64,000 nucleotides of DNA. Origin: Mesorhizobium sp. AR07. GTDB taxonomy: Bacteria; Pseudomonadota; Alphaproteobacteria; Rhizobiales; Rhizobiaceae. Numbering within the stretch: the first letter of the stretch is position 1; every line of letters begins with the position of its first letter. A program made the position numbers and the translations under genes. The notes under the pieces are model-generated. The model saw only the letters and a list, made by a program, of their open reading frames with translations, did not search any database and was not told where the DNA came from. Location: contig NZ_CP080527.1 of NCBI RefSeq assembly GCF_024746815.1, positions 1 to 64,000 of the forward strand, given 5' to 3'. Below are positions 44,221 to 53,539 of this stretch, piece after piece.

Positions 44221-44909
44221 GGGGGGGTGGCTCCGTTCAGTTTGCTGATGATCTCGGCGGTCAGGGCATTCGTCTGGTCGCGAGCGTCCTGCACGGCCTT
44301 GTTCACAGGCTGGACTTCGTAAAGCGTCCCGGCGGTTGCGATTGAGGCGAAGGTCGGCCGTTGCGACAAAAAGGTCTCAAGCACGCTTGCGTTGGCCTGC
44401 CGCAGCAGCTGGATCGCTGTGCGGAAGGCCATCGTGTTGTGCTCGATCCCCGAAACCATGTTGAGCATCACCGCGTAGGGAATTTCGCGATGGCGTCCGC
44501 CAAGCGAGCGGATGTGCCGGATCAGACCGAGGCATTGCTTGACATCGAAGACGTGCGCTTTCGTCGGGATCAGCACGAAGTCGGCGTTGGCGACGGCCGG
44601 TCCGAGGGCGGCCACGGCCGTGCCTTGGACGTCGACCAGCAGCAGGTCCTCGGCGTCGGATTGCGCCAGGCGATCGATCAGTTCGTCGGTCGAGTTGATG
44701 GGGATGACGTCGATGTTTGAAAGCGCGTACCCGGCGCGGCGACTGTTTTTGCTCCACTCCAGCGCTGACAGTTGCGGATCGGTGTCGAGCACCGTCACCC
44801 GATGACCGGCGGCGGCGAACTCGCCAGCGAGCAGTATGGTGGTCATGGTCTTGCCGACCCCGCCTTTGGGAGAGGCCACTGTGATTTGCACCGCGCGTTG
44901 TTCCGGCAT
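44217..44909 (-). CDS. ParA/VirC1-like ATPase
   Basis: A 230-aa MinD/ParA-type ATPase. The deviant Walker A KGGVGKTMT is near residue 15, Walker A' as VLDTDPQLSALEW, and Walker B LLLVDVQG. Its length and the position beside mobC/relaxase genes fit VirC1-like proteins that recruit the relaxosome to the secretion channel. The open frame extends to 45023, but the extension covers repeat-rich control DNA, so I choose ATG 44909, preceded by GGGAAAAAAT. Translationally coupled to the RHH gene downstream. Confidence 0.83.
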   Translation of the reverse strand: MPEQRAVQITVASPKGGVGKTMTTILLAGEFAAAGHRVTVLDTDPQLSALEWSKNSRRAGYALSNIDVIPINSTDELIDRLAQSDAEDLLLVDVQGTAVAALGPAVANADFVLIPTKAHVFDVKQCLGLIRHIRSLGGRHREIPYAVMLNMVSGIEHNTMAFRTAIQLLRQANASVLETFLSQRPTFASIATAGTLYEVQPVNKAVQDARDQTNALTAEIISKLNGATPP

Positions 44910-45234
44910 TATTTTTTCCCAATGTTGCGTCACCTTGGCGTCAAGGCGCATAGGCGATTTGGCGCCAAAGTGACTTTCTTGCATTATGCCTATGCGCCGA
45001 TGCAACAAAGTGCGAAGGCACATAAGTGCCTATGTGATAATATGAATTTGCGCATCGGTGCAATGTCCCGGGATGCAGAGGCGGCTCGGGAGCAACACAT
45101 CAGTGAATCAGTATAATGTTGCGTATTGAATTGACAAGATACGCAATTTGGGTCCAAATTGGCTGAGCAGGTCGTCGCTTCGCTTCGACCTGGACCGTCT
45201 TCGACGTGAGGCCCATCCGCCATAGCGAGGAATT
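44910..45234. promoter_or_regulatory. Divergent control region with inverted repeats; candidate oriT or operator
   Basis: Between divergent parA and mobC. Contains GGCGCATAGGC (44945-44955) inverted at 44988-44998, a related GCCTATGTG at 45028-45036, a perfect 12-base palindrome TTTGGCGCCAAA (44958-44969), TTGCGTAT/ATACGCAA (45119-45126 and 45139-45146), and AATTTGG/CCAAATT (45145-45160). TATAAT occurs at 45112-45117. These could bind the RHH, ParA or MobC proteins. The nic site cannot be named. Confidence 0.6.
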
Positions 45235-45645
45235 TTGGACACCAGCGCCGCCCACAAGGACACTCGAAAGCGTTCCCGGATCGATATCGGGCCGGAGGCG
45301 GGCGCGCTCCTGGATGAGGCCTGCAAGGTGTTCCAGCTTGACCGAACGGAGACGTTGCGGCGCATTATCCGGGCCAGCCTGGATGTCGGTCCCGCTCTGT
45401 CAGCTGAGAATTCACGCACTGTCGCGGTGTTGGCCTCGCAAGTCCGGATGGTCGGCCGAAACCTCAGCCAGCTTCTCCATGCCATTCATTCCGGCCACGC
45501 TGCCCCCATGGAGGCGGCGTTACCGATATGGGAAGCACTGGATGAGAGGGTGAAAGCTGTCGACGCCGAATTGACGGCGATGACGATCGCGCATGGCCTG
45601 AAACTTCGGAAGGCGGCGCATCTGCTGCATGGTGAGAACGCGTGA
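45235..45645 (+). CDS. mobC: MobC-like relaxosome accessory protein
   Basis: A 136-aa protein with an RHH-like N-terminus (RIDIGPEAGALLDEACKVFQ then TLRRIIRASL) and the MobC-type helical core (VGRNLSQLLHAIHSG), which normally helps open DNA at oriT. TTG 45235 follows GCGAGG. Its TGA overlaps the GTG of the relaxase gene, so the two are coupled. Family call rests on the core motif and the context. Confidence 0.7.
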   Translation: MDTSAAHKDTRKRSRIDIGPEAGALLDEACKVFQLDRTETLRRIIRASLDVGPALSAENSRTVAVLASQVRMVGRNLSQLLHAIHSGHAAPMEAALPIWEALDERVKAVDAELTAMTIAHGLKLRKAAHLLHGENA

Positions 45646-47912
45646 ACCTCGACCAGTCCTCCATACAGGCTATCGCCGATCGGATCCGCGCGAGCGCAGC
45701 TTTTGAAGACGAGAACCGCAAGCGCCGGCATCGGGCCATGTTGTCCTTTGCTGGAAATGACAATGATTGGTTGCTCAAGACGGTTCGCGGCCGGACAGGG
45801 GAGGGCGGTTTCGGGGCAAGCCAGCCACCTGAACCGCCCGTGCCGCGTTCGTCTCCCGGGGAGCTGGAACCGCCGCGCGGTAAAGCCGGGCGACTAAACC
45901 TCGCCCTGCCAGCAAAGCGGCGGAAGCTCGCCGGCGGACCTCGGCCGAGGGCCGCTGCCGACAAGCTGGCGGCCGGGTATCAGCCGGCCGTTCTGAAGGT
46001 GATTTCCTACGGGCATGGCGTCACAAGGGCAGCCGCCATCGGTCAATATATCCAGAAGGAGGGCGTCGCGCTCGAGACGCATGACGCGCGTATCCTGGCA
46101 ACGCAGGAAGCCGTTGCCGAGGAAATGAAACTGTGGGGCAAGGGTTTCGACAAGCGGCGGGAGAGCGAGGATGTGGCGACGTTTCGGCTTTCGCTGGCAG
46201 GGCAGGAGAATGCCGAGCGCCTTTCACAGGCAGTTCAGGCAGGTTTCGCCGGCCACGGTTTCGCCTATCGTATCGACACACTGCAGGACGGATCGAGCGT
46301 CGCGCGCGTCGTCGCGACCATGGCCGGACAGAGCGTCGTGCGGGGTGAGAACGGGAACGAGAAAATAAAGCATCGGTTTCACTTTTCCGATCGACGCCAG
46401 CAGGATCGCCAGTTCTCGGCACCGACCCGGGCCATGATCGCCTCGCGGATCTCCGAGGCGCTTGGGGTCAAGGAGGATACCGTTTCGGTGAAGCCAATTG
46501 GGGAGCCCAGCCACGGCAAAGCCGGTGTCGTGTTCCAGCTCTCGCGCCTTACCCATGACGGAGCGGCGATCGGCGCCGACGGTGCCGCGATCGCGTCTGA
46601 GGAGGCGGTTCGGCAGACTGCGCAGTCCTGGGACAAGACCCTAAATTCCTACAAGCCTCGCGACACCATGCACATGATCCTGTCGGCCAAAGCGGGCGAG
46701 GACAGGCAAGCTCTGGTGAGGGCCGCACGTGGGTTCCTGCATGAGCAGTTCCCCAATCACAAATTCGCCTTCGGCATGCATGCCGACATGGCCGAGGAGG
46801 GCGGCCATATTCATGTCCATGCCATCGTCGCCGTGAAGGGCGAGGACGGTGAGCGATTGCGACCAGGTCCGGCCCAGCTTCGCGAATGGCGTGCGCTCTA
46901 TGCCCAGCACGCACAAGCGCAGGGCATGAAAATCGTCGCGACTTCCGCGGCCTATCGGGCGTCATCACAAAGCTATGGTCCGCGCGACAAGGCGATAGTG
47001 GCCACGGCCGAGAAGCCGCGGCCGGGCAGGGAGGCGCGGGACCGCGCCTACGCCCGTGCAAACCCGCACGTCATCGAGAAAGCCCGCCAGCGGATCAATC
47101 ACGCGAGGGCCAACCCGATAAAGATTCCGATTTCGGCGCGCCAGCTGCAGGCCACCCACGCAAGCCTTCGGGACTGGCACTCGGTTGCTGCTTCTCAGCC
47201 GGATAACACGATAGCGAGTCAATTTATTGATCGGATGACGCAAGCTTTCCGATCCGGTACTGTTGTGGTTGCTATTCGAGATGGAAAGGGTGTTCAAATG
47301 AGTTCAGATGCCACCGCGGACCAGATGCGGGAAAACCTAAAAGAGATCAACGAGACCGTTAACAAGACAGCGGCCATGATGAACGGCCCGACGAAAGCGG
47401 AGTTCTTACGGCGCGCAGCGCCCACCATGGAGCTGCTTGCGATCCGGACGGATCTCAAATCCCTGCAGGAAGGTGGCGTCACGCATGTCAGCGAAGACCA
47501 GGCCCATCGGATTGCCGGCGCGCGCGCCGAAGCTTTGATCCATCGCGCCCAGGAGATCGAGGCAGCTGAGCGGCTTGAGGCCGATCGCGCTCGCGAGATC
47601 CGTAATCGCGCCATCGAGCAGGAGATCCGCGACGAACGAGCCGGATCGGCTGATCCGACCTCGCTTGAGCAGGTTGCGCAAGACCGCGAAATGGTGCGCA
47701 ACGCCGAAAGCATCGCTGCGAAGGAAGCCCGCGAGGCACAAGCCGCAAGCGAAGCCGCGCGTTCATTGGCGCAGAATCCTAACGAGCGGCTTGATCCCGA
47801 GATCGTCAAAGGCGAACGGCTCGAAGAACTGCAGCGCCTGCAGTCGAGGAGCATCAACACCGCTCCAGTCGAAGGCGAAGAGCCGGATTCACAAAAGCCG
47901 CAAAAGCAGTAG
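45642..47912 (+). CDS. Relaxase (VirD2/MobA-like mobilisation nuclease)
   Basis: A 756-aa relaxase. The metal-binding motif HIHVHAIV has H389, H391 and H393, preceded by FAFGMHADMAEEGG. A basic, Pro-rich N-terminal 110 residues precede the catalytic domain, which is unusual because most relaxases begin with it. The C-terminal 250 residues are a charged coiled-coil (RAREIRNRAIEQEIRDERAG). It would nick oriT and pilot the T-strand through VirD4. The catalytic Tyr cannot be fixed; Y in VISYGHGV or QYIQKEG is possible. Confidence 0.82.
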   Translation: MNLDQSSIQAIADRIRASAAFEDENRKRRHRAMLSFAGNDNDWLLKTVRGRTGEGGFGASQPPEPPVPRSSPGELEPPRGKAGRLNLALPAKRRKLAGGPRPRAAADKLAAGYQPAVLKVISYGHGVTRAAAIGQYIQKEGVALETHDARILATQEAVAEEMKLWGKGFDKRRESEDVATFRLSLAGQENAERLSQAVQAGFAGHGFAYRIDTLQDGSSVARVVATMAGQSVVRGENGNEKIKHRFHFSDRRQQDRQFSAPTRAMIASRISEALGVKEDTVSVKPIGEPSHGKAGVVFQLSRLTHDGAAIGADGAAIASEEAVRQTAQSWDKTLNSYKPRDTMHMILSAKAGEDRQALVRAARGFLHEQFPNHKFAFGMHADMAEEGGHIHVHAIVAVKGEDGERLRPGPAQLREWRALYAQHAQAQGMKIVATSAAYRASSQSYGPRDKAIVATAEKPRPGREARDRAYARANPHVIEKARQRINHARANPIKIPISARQLQATHASLRDWHSVAASQPDNTIASQFIDRMTQAFRSGTVVVAIRDGKGVQMSSDATADQMRENLKEINETVNKTAAMMNGPTKAEFLRRAAPTMELLAIRTDLKSLQEGGVTHVSEDQAHRIAGARAEALIHRAQEIEAAERLEADRAREIRNRAIEQEIRDERAGSADPTSLEQVAQDREMVRNAESIAAKEAREAQAASEAARSLAQNPNERLDPEIVKGERLEELQRLQSRSINTAPVEGEEPDSQKPQKQ

Positions 47913-48044
47913 TTGCCTCGTAATGCGCCACTGCGTGGGCTCGTTGTTCCCTAAGCCGGGCTCTGGCAGCGGCTCCGTTCGGCACACGCTGGCGTCCAAA
48001 CGCGGATGTACTCCGAGGAAAGACGAGGATTAGACACCTCGTGA

Positions 48045-48326
48045 TTATGCAACCTCCTTCACCCGGATTTCTATATCCAGGTGAGCGGAGGCGGCGATGT
48101 TGACGAGCGCGTCAAGCGAGAACTTGGCGAGCTTACCGCGCAGCAGATCATTGATACGAGGGCGCGTCAGGCCGAGCCGCTTGGCGGCTTCCTCCTGGGG
48201 AATGCCCCAACGCTGGACTGCCTTACGGATTTCGTAGAGCAGCGCCGAGCGCGCTTTAAGGTTTGCTGCCTCCTGTTCGGTGTCCGCCAGGGCGTCCCAG
48301 ACGTTCTCATAGATTTCTACGTTCAT
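48045..48326 (-). CDS. higA: XRE-family antitoxin (HigA-like)
   Basis: A 93-aa helix-turn-helix protein: NLKARSALLYEIRKAVQRWG then IPQEEAAKRLGLTRPRINDL is the XRE DNA-binding domain. ATG 48326 overlaps the toxin stop (ATGA), which fixes the start over the in-frame ATG at 48341. As in higBA loci the toxin gene comes first. It should neutralise the toxin and repress the pair. Confidence 0.8.
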   Translation of the reverse strand: MNVEIYENVWDALADTEQEAANLKARSALLYEIRKAVQRWGIPQEEAAKRLGLTRPRINDLLRGKLAKFSLDALVNIAASAHLDIEIRVKEVA

Positions 48327-48646
48327 CGTTCTGCCTTCCATCGTTTTAGCCGTTGAGCCGCCAGATCGAGGTCTTTCTTGGATGTGGCCTGTGTCTTCTT
48401 CTGGAACGCATGAAGCACCAAAACGCGGTCCTCCAGCGTTGCCAGATAGATGACGCGGAACGCTCCCGATGCCTCCCGGACTCTGATTTCCCTGACGCCG
48501 GCCCCCACGATCTGCATAGGCTTCCAGTCGTCGGGATCGTCGCCGCGCTGGACAAGTTCGAGCTGCCAGCCGGCCTCTATCCGCGCATCGTCAGGAAACG
48601 CTCGAACATCCGCTCTGCTGCTTCCAAGCCATTCAATCACCTTCAT
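48323..48646 (-). CDS. higB: RelE/HigB-type toxin (Gp49-like)
   Basis: A 107-aa protein of the phage Gp49/RelE-HigB superfamily: VIEWLGSSRADVRAFPDDAR, the beta core VREIRVREASGAFRVIYLAT and VLVLHAFQKKTQ, ending in basic residues. Such toxins cleave mRNA on the ribosome. It stabilises the element by post-segregational killing; it lies between the relaxase and VirD4 genes. Confidence 0.82.
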   Translation of the reverse strand: MKVIEWLGSSRADVRAFPDDARIEAGWQLELVQRGDDPDDWKPMQIVGAGVREIRVREASGAFRVIYLATLEDRVLVLHAFQKKTQATSKKDLDLAAQRLKRWKAER

Positions 48647-48866
48647 CGGGGTGCACTGTATCGGTTTTGATACATGTTGGGTAGAGTGAAAATCAATCGC
48701 ATTTTACGGACCAGCAATCAGCTCACGTCCCCACCCAGAACCGGGAGGCGCAACGAAACGGTTCGATGCGCCCGCCATCGGATTAGCGACGCTTCGTCTT
48801 GTTCTCACACTCGACATAGGCACCGAAGACACAAATCGCTCATTTGTATTCAACTGAATTCACGTC

Positions 48867-51194
48867 CTAGCGATCGCCGTGACATCTAATTTGATCCTGC
48901 AGCGCCTCAAGAGCGGCTGACGGTACCCCGTCGACATCTCCGCTATCCACTGGCGGTGACAGGGAACGAGCGCCGGCCTCCACTTCCTGATCGAGCGATG
49001 CGAGCAGCGCGGCGATCGACGTGGACTTGTTCCCCGGCCGGACTTGGAATTGCAAGACACTCGCCTTGCCTTCAGACGCACTCGGGTCGGACGTCTTTGA
49101 TGCTGCCGGCGCCGATCGCCGGCCAAGGGTGGGAAGCGGCCGCGGCGCATCGTCAGCCGTCTGAGCGGTCCGCTTCGGCTTCAACTCCGGAACTTCAGCG
49201 GCGACCTCGCTCTTTGCTTCAGCCTCACCGCCCGTTGGAAGGCCTGAGCTTGGCAGCGCCTGTGGTGCGTCCGCGCTGTCGCTCTTTACTTTCGGCTTTA
49301 ACGCGACGGGATCAGCCCTTTCAGCCGCCTCACCAGTCGCACGCGGCACCGCATCGGCATAGACTGTATCGCCCGAAACCGGCGCTTCGACGGTATCGGG
49401 TTCCCCCAACTCGAAAGGTGCCGCGGGCGCGTTGTTAGCCGCCGCTTCGACCTCCGCCATGGAGCGCAGCGGAAGATCCTGCCATCGTGAGAGAGGCGGA
49501 ACCTTCAAGCGCCGGTGCCGAAATTCCTCATAGGTCGCCTTATAGGGAGCGTCCTTATAATAGGTGACCTTGCGCACCATGAAACCAGGGGGGCTCGAGC
49601 CCAGAACCACGGCCTGCTTCGCCGGCATTTGCCGAAGCTCCGCCGCCGTTCGGAACGGCCTTTCCTGAAAACTTAAACTCTTGTCTCGGCCCCCAAATAT
49701 ACCTTGACCAGCCCTGATGATCGCTGTGGGCACCTCGATCGTGGTCGGTCCCAGCATTACAGAGACATGTTCCGAGGTCTCCACGTCGTTCATGCGGATG
49801 AAAAGCTTCACCTGACACGCGGTCACCGTGGTCTGCCGCGTCGCTTTTCCATAGACTTCGTCAAGCTGGGCTAGATCCTGCAGGATCAGGACCATGCGAA
49901 AGCCATAGCCCGCGTTGATCGCCAGCTTGGAAACGATAGACTCCATTTTGCCGAGCTGGCGAAACTCGTCGATCATCACCAGGACCTGATATGGCTCGTC
50001 CGGGCCTGGCGAGGAAGCCATCAGCACATCATGGATTTGCTGAACCAGGAGTTTGATGATGGGCCGGAACACGTCGAGCTGCGCCACCGAGCAGCCGATG
50101 AAGAGAGCCGTCGGGTCCTTGCGAAACTTCGAGATATCGAAATCGGTCGACGCCGTAGCGGCTGCAACGAGATCATTGGTCCAGGGGTTGAGAGCCGCCG
50201 TCAGGTTGAAGTAGGCCGAGTTTCGCGTTTCCTTTTCCAGCGCAATGAACTGGTTGAGCCCGTGTACGACCCACGAAGGCAGATATTTTTCCTCGTCATT
50301 GCGGATATTCGTCAGCACCCTGAGAAAATCCACGCCGGTCGAAAGAAGCATCGCGACGGCGCGCAAATGACGCTGCCCCTCATAGCGTGGTGACGTCAGC
50401 ACATAGCCTATCATGGCCGAAAGCAGCTGCCGGCCGGCGCGCGCCCAGATCTCGGAACTTCCTGTCGCCTCGGGGATGATGAAGGAGGAGACCACCGCGC
50501 AGTCCGTCGGCATGCGCGCATCGCGCCGGATGAAATCCAGCGGATTATAGCGATGCGAATCCTGCTCGCCGGGCGAAAAGAAAAAGACCTTATCGCCGAG
50601 AGCCTGCCGGTGCGCACCGAACGCCTCGAAGTTCTCCCGCTTCGGATCGAACCACACCGAGGATCCTCGCCACATATAGCCGTTTGGAATGACAAAGCTG
50701 ACGCCCTTGCCGGATCGGGTCGGCCCGACCACCAAGACGTGCGCGGGCTCGTCCGAGCGGATCGTCGCCCCACCCATCTTGCCGAGGATCAAGCCTTGCT
50801 TTGCCAGCAGGTTTTTCCTTTCGGCGTCCATGATCGTGCCGAACCGCGCATCGCCGTAGTGCTTTGGCTTGCGGTTGATCAGGCTTGCAAAGATCAGGCC
50901 GACGCCGATCGCCACGACAACCGCGACCGCGATCGCGCCCCGGATGATCGTCTCGCTCTGCGTGGGATGATAGGCCAGGCGCTGGCTGAAATGCTGCCAG
51001 GCAACGAACAGGCCGCTTAGGCTGCGTTGCGCGTTCTGGTACTTTAGAAGCCCCCAGCGCGAGGCGCCTTCAGAGGGGAGGGCGGGGTTCCACCGCCATG
51101 TCGCCACCAACTCGTAGGCCAGGCTCCAAAGAGCGAAGAAGGCGGCGAGGCCGATGAGGCCGAGGAGAAGCCTATAAGCGAATACGCGAGACAT
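48867..51194 (-). CDS. virD4: VirD4/TraG-type coupling protein
   Basis: A 775-aa type IV coupling protein. Two N-terminal membrane helices (about 8-28 and 85-105), Walker A GPTRSGKG at 157-164, then the large ATPase domain with the TraG/VirD4 motifs WFDPKRENFEAFG and VLVMIDEFRQLGKM (Walker B). The C-terminal 180 residues are a low-complexity, Pro/Ala/Glu-rich tail that probably binds cargo. It links the relaxosome to the VirB channel. Its 5' end overlaps virB11 by 23 bases, so it closes the operon. Confidence 0.92.
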   Translation of the reverse strand: MSRVFAYRLLLGLIGLAAFFALWSLAYELVATWRWNPALPSEGASRWGLLKYQNAQRSLSGLFVAWQHFSQRLAYHPTQSETIIRGAIAVAVVVAIGVGLIFASLINRKPKHYGDARFGTIMDAERKNLLAKQGLILGKMGGATIRSDEPAHVLVVGPTRSGKGVSFVIPNGYMWRGSSVWFDPKRENFEAFGAHRQALGDKVFFFSPGEQDSHRYNPLDFIRRDARMPTDCAVVSSFIIPEATGSSEIWARAGRQLLSAMIGYVLTSPRYEGQRHLRAVAMLLSTGVDFLRVLTNIRNDEEKYLPSWVVHGLNQFIALEKETRNSAYFNLTAALNPWTNDLVAAATASTDFDISKFRKDPTALFIGCSVAQLDVFRPIIKLLVQQIHDVLMASSPGPDEPYQVLVMIDEFRQLGKMESIVSKLAINAGYGFRMVLILQDLAQLDEVYGKATRQTTVTACQVKLFIRMNDVETSEHVSVMLGPTTIEVPTAIIRAGQGIFGGRDKSLSFQERPFRTAAELRQMPAKQAVVLGSSPPGFMVRKVTYYKDAPYKATYEEFRHRRLKVPPLSRWQDLPLRSMAEVEAAANNAPAAPFELGEPDTVEAPVSGDTVYADAVPRATGEAAERADPVALKPKVKSDSADAPQALPSSGLPTGGEAEAKSEVAAEVPELKPKRTAQTADDAPRPLPTLGRRSAPAASKTSDPSASEGKASVLQFQVRPGNKSTSIAALLASLDQEVEAGARSLSPPVDSGDVDGVPSAALEALQDQIRCHGDR

Positions 51195-52218
51195 TCTGGG
51201 GAACCTTTCTGGCGGCTCTCCATTCGGTCATGCGGTTGAACCAGATCGCCGAAGTTCCGCGCCAGCCGCCCCGGCGCGTTTGTTGGATCACAATCGGCAG
51301 GACCGACCGCACGTAATCGATGATCTCTGCCTTGCTCAGCCCGAGCCCAGCTTGCATGACCATCAATGCTAGCTGCTCAAACGCACCGGTCGGGCTGTCC
51401 GCATGGATCGTCGTGATCGATCCGGGATGGCCCGTGTTGACGGCGCGCAAGAACGAATAGGCTTCCGCTCCCCGGATCTCGCCCAGGAAGATTCGATCCG
51501 GCCGCAACCGCATGGCGGCTTGCAGCAGCGTTTCAACGGTCACGTGCGCCAGGCCCTGGTCGCCCTTTGATGCGACGAGGGGCAGATAGTTGGGCTGGTG
51601 TGGTTTAACCTCTCGCGTATCCTCAATGGTGAGGATCCGCTCATCTGAAGGCACCTCGTGCAAAATGGCGTTCAGAAACGTCGTTTTGCCCGACGATGTG
51701 CCTCCTGAAAGCAATATCGAATACCGTTCCCGCACGGCCAGGCGGAGGAAATCCTCGATCTTGCCGGCGTCGAGATATTCGCAAAGGGCGCTGTCGGTCT
51801 CGCTCAATTCGCCGGGATCCTGGACGGAGATCGTATCGAACGCCCCCCGTTTCCGGTAATCATCAAGGCGCATATCCTTCACCACCTGCTTGCGGATCGC
51901 GAAGGCGCCTCCTGTCGGCGTCGCCGGCGCAAGCACGCCCTGGAAGCGTTCGCCGCCGGGGAGGGCCGCCGAAAGCAAGGGATTTTCCTCGCTGATCGAT
52001 TGCGAGGATGATGCCGCTATACGTTCCATGAGGTAAGTGATCGCGGCGCGGTCGAGCTCGGGGACGTCGAAGGGCTCCATATGTGTCGAGCCAACAATTT
52101 CGACCCACACAAGTCCAGGCCCGTTTGCACAGATTTCGACCACGCGATCGTCGTCGAGCCAGCGCCGCACCGGCTCCAGCGCCTTATTTAGAAAGACGGT
52201 TCTTTGCTGCCCGCTCAC
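51172..52218 (-). CDS. virB11: VirB11 traffic ATPase
   Basis: A 348-aa hexameric ATPase of the secretion channel. Walker A GGTSSGKTT at 172-180, followed by the Asp box (ILTIEDTREV), Walker B FLGEIRGAEA and the His box (GHPGSITTIHADS), all typical. It overlaps virB10 by 35 bases and virD4 by 23, an unusually tight arrangement. It would switch VirB4/VirD4 between pilus assembly and DNA transfer at the inner membrane. Confidence 0.93.
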   Translation of the reverse strand: MSGQQRTVFLNKALEPVRRWLDDDRVVEICANGPGLVWVEIVGSTHMEPFDVPELDRAAITYLMERIAASSSQSISEENPLLSAALPGGERFQGVLAPATPTGGAFAIRKQVVKDMRLDDYRKRGAFDTISVQDPGELSETDSALCEYLDAGKIEDFLRLAVRERYSILLSGGTSSGKTTFLNAILHEVPSDERILTIEDTREVKPHQPNYLPLVASKGDQGLAHVTVETLLQAAMRLRPDRIFLGEIRGAEAYSFLRAVNTGHPGSITTIHADSPTGAFEQLALMVMQAGLGLSKAEIIDYVRSVLPIVIQQTRRGGWRGTSAIWFNRMTEWRAARKVPQNVSRIRL

Positions 52219-53539
52219 GTCGTATCTCCGTCAACGCCTCGCGTACCGGGTCCGGATAGAACTCCGAAAAATCGAGGTCCCGGCGGACGAACACCATGAT
52301 GCGCGACCCCTGATCGACATGGATCGTGGGCGCGATATTGATCGAATTGCGAAGCGCCTCTTCGGCAATGCGGTTGAGGCTTTGCGAGACCTGTTGCGCG
52401 CCGATTTGGCGGGCGCTCTGTAGGTATTGGTTGGGCTGCGTCTGGATTGTCACCGTCTGTCCGGTCTGCGGGTCCGTGTAGGTCTGGTTGGTGTTCGACC
52501 CATTCTGGTCGTTGCCAAGGTTGGCGATGAATTGCGTCGCACCGCCCACGACACTTAGAAGGATCGCCGAGCCGAACCGCTCGAAATAATGGTTGTCGAC
52601 CTCGCCCGGCATGCCGCTGCGACCGAGCTCGTCGGTGCCCGTCGAACCGAGCTGCACCGACATGCCGTCCGATCGAAGCAGGCGTGTCCACACTATGAAC
52701 ACCCGCGTTTGGCCGGTTGCGAGGCCACTGCGATATTCACCGATAAGGCGGGAGCCAGCGGGGATCAAAACCCTGCGACCGTCGAACGACCACACATCCT
52801 CCGACACGACGGCCCGAACCATACCGGCAAGATCGCTCTGGATCGCGGTCTCGAGTACGCCCTTGATCATCGTCCCTTGGGCGACCAGAGCGTCCGTGCG
52901 CGGGTTCATCGTGGCCTTCGATGTATCCGCTCCGCTCTGGCTCGCCCTTGCCAAAAAACGCCGATTGGGGTCCTCCTCGCCCTCGCCTGCGTTTCCGGCC
53001 GCTGCATCCGTACCATTGCCGCCCAATGCTGACGCACTGCCAGGCGCATCGCCGCTATCGACGACGAGCTGCTTGGCGCGCAAGCGCTCCCATTTGCGGC
53101 GCTCCTCTTCTTCTTGCCTGCGCCGTTCTTCCTCAGCCAGACGACGGGCCTCGGAATCATCCTGGACCTGTGGTGGAGCTGCAGGCGGTTGCAAGGCTGG
53201 TGGAGGGGGAGGCGGAGCCTCGACCGTCGACGGCGGCTGTGCCGGCGCCGCCGGCGGCTCCTCGGGAGGCGTCGGGATTTTCAGGGTCCCGTTGTCAAGC
53301 TGGGGACGCGGCGTATCGAGCCCAGGTGCGGGAAACTGTGTGGTGTGAAACTCCTCGCCATCCGACGCCGTCAACAGCGGCTTGTCTGGCGCACGCGTCG
53401 CCGCATAGATCATCCAGCCAGCGAAGACCACCGCACCCAGCGGAACCGCGATCTTGAAGAATGTGGTTGCCCCGAATTTTGGCGCGGCGACCGCCGTGCC
53501 TTCCTCAGCGAGCATTCTGTACTCATTGGGAGATGGCAT
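52184..53539 (-). CDS. virB10: VirB10 channel protein
   Basis: A 451-aa bitopic membrane protein: one helix near 29-47 (FFKIAVPLGAVVFAGWMI), a Pro-rich periplasmic linker (PTPPEEPPAAPAQPP), and the C-terminal TrbI/VirB10 domain with RVFIVWTRLLRSDGMSVQLG. It spans the inner membrane and reaches the outer membrane pore with VirB7 and VirB9. It starts 17 bases before the end of virB9. Confidence 0.92.
   Translation of the reverse strand: MPSPNEYRMLAEEGTAVAAPKFGATTFFKIAVPLGAVVFAGWMIYAATRAPDKPLLTASDGEEFHTTQFPAPGLDTPRPQLDNGTLKIPTPPEEPPAAPAQPPSTVEAPPPPPPALQPPAAPPQVQDDSEARRLAEEERRRQEEEERRKWERLRAKQLVVDSGDAPGSASALGGNGTDAAAGNAGEGEEDPNRRFLARASQSGADTSKATMNPRTDALVAQGTMIKGVLETAIQSDLAGMVRAVVSEDVWSFDGRRVLIPAGSRLIGEYRSGLATGQTRVFIVWTRLLRSDGMSVQLGSTGTDELGRSGMPGEVDNHYFERFGSAILLSVVGGATQFIANLGNDQNGSNTNQTYTDPQTGQTVTIQTQPNQYLQSARQIGAQQVSQSLNRIAEEALRNSINIAPTIHVDQGSRIMVFVRRDLDFSEFYPDPVREALTEIRRERAAKNRLSK

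Noticed and set aside
44910..45023. N-terminal extension of ParA
   Set aside because: The extension covers the repeat-rich control region, and ATG 44909 has a usable ribosome site and the standard ParA N-terminus.
44910..45234. A VirD2/RP4-type nic site (YATCCTG)
   Set aside because: No ATCCTG or its complement is visible here, so I do not assert oriT position.
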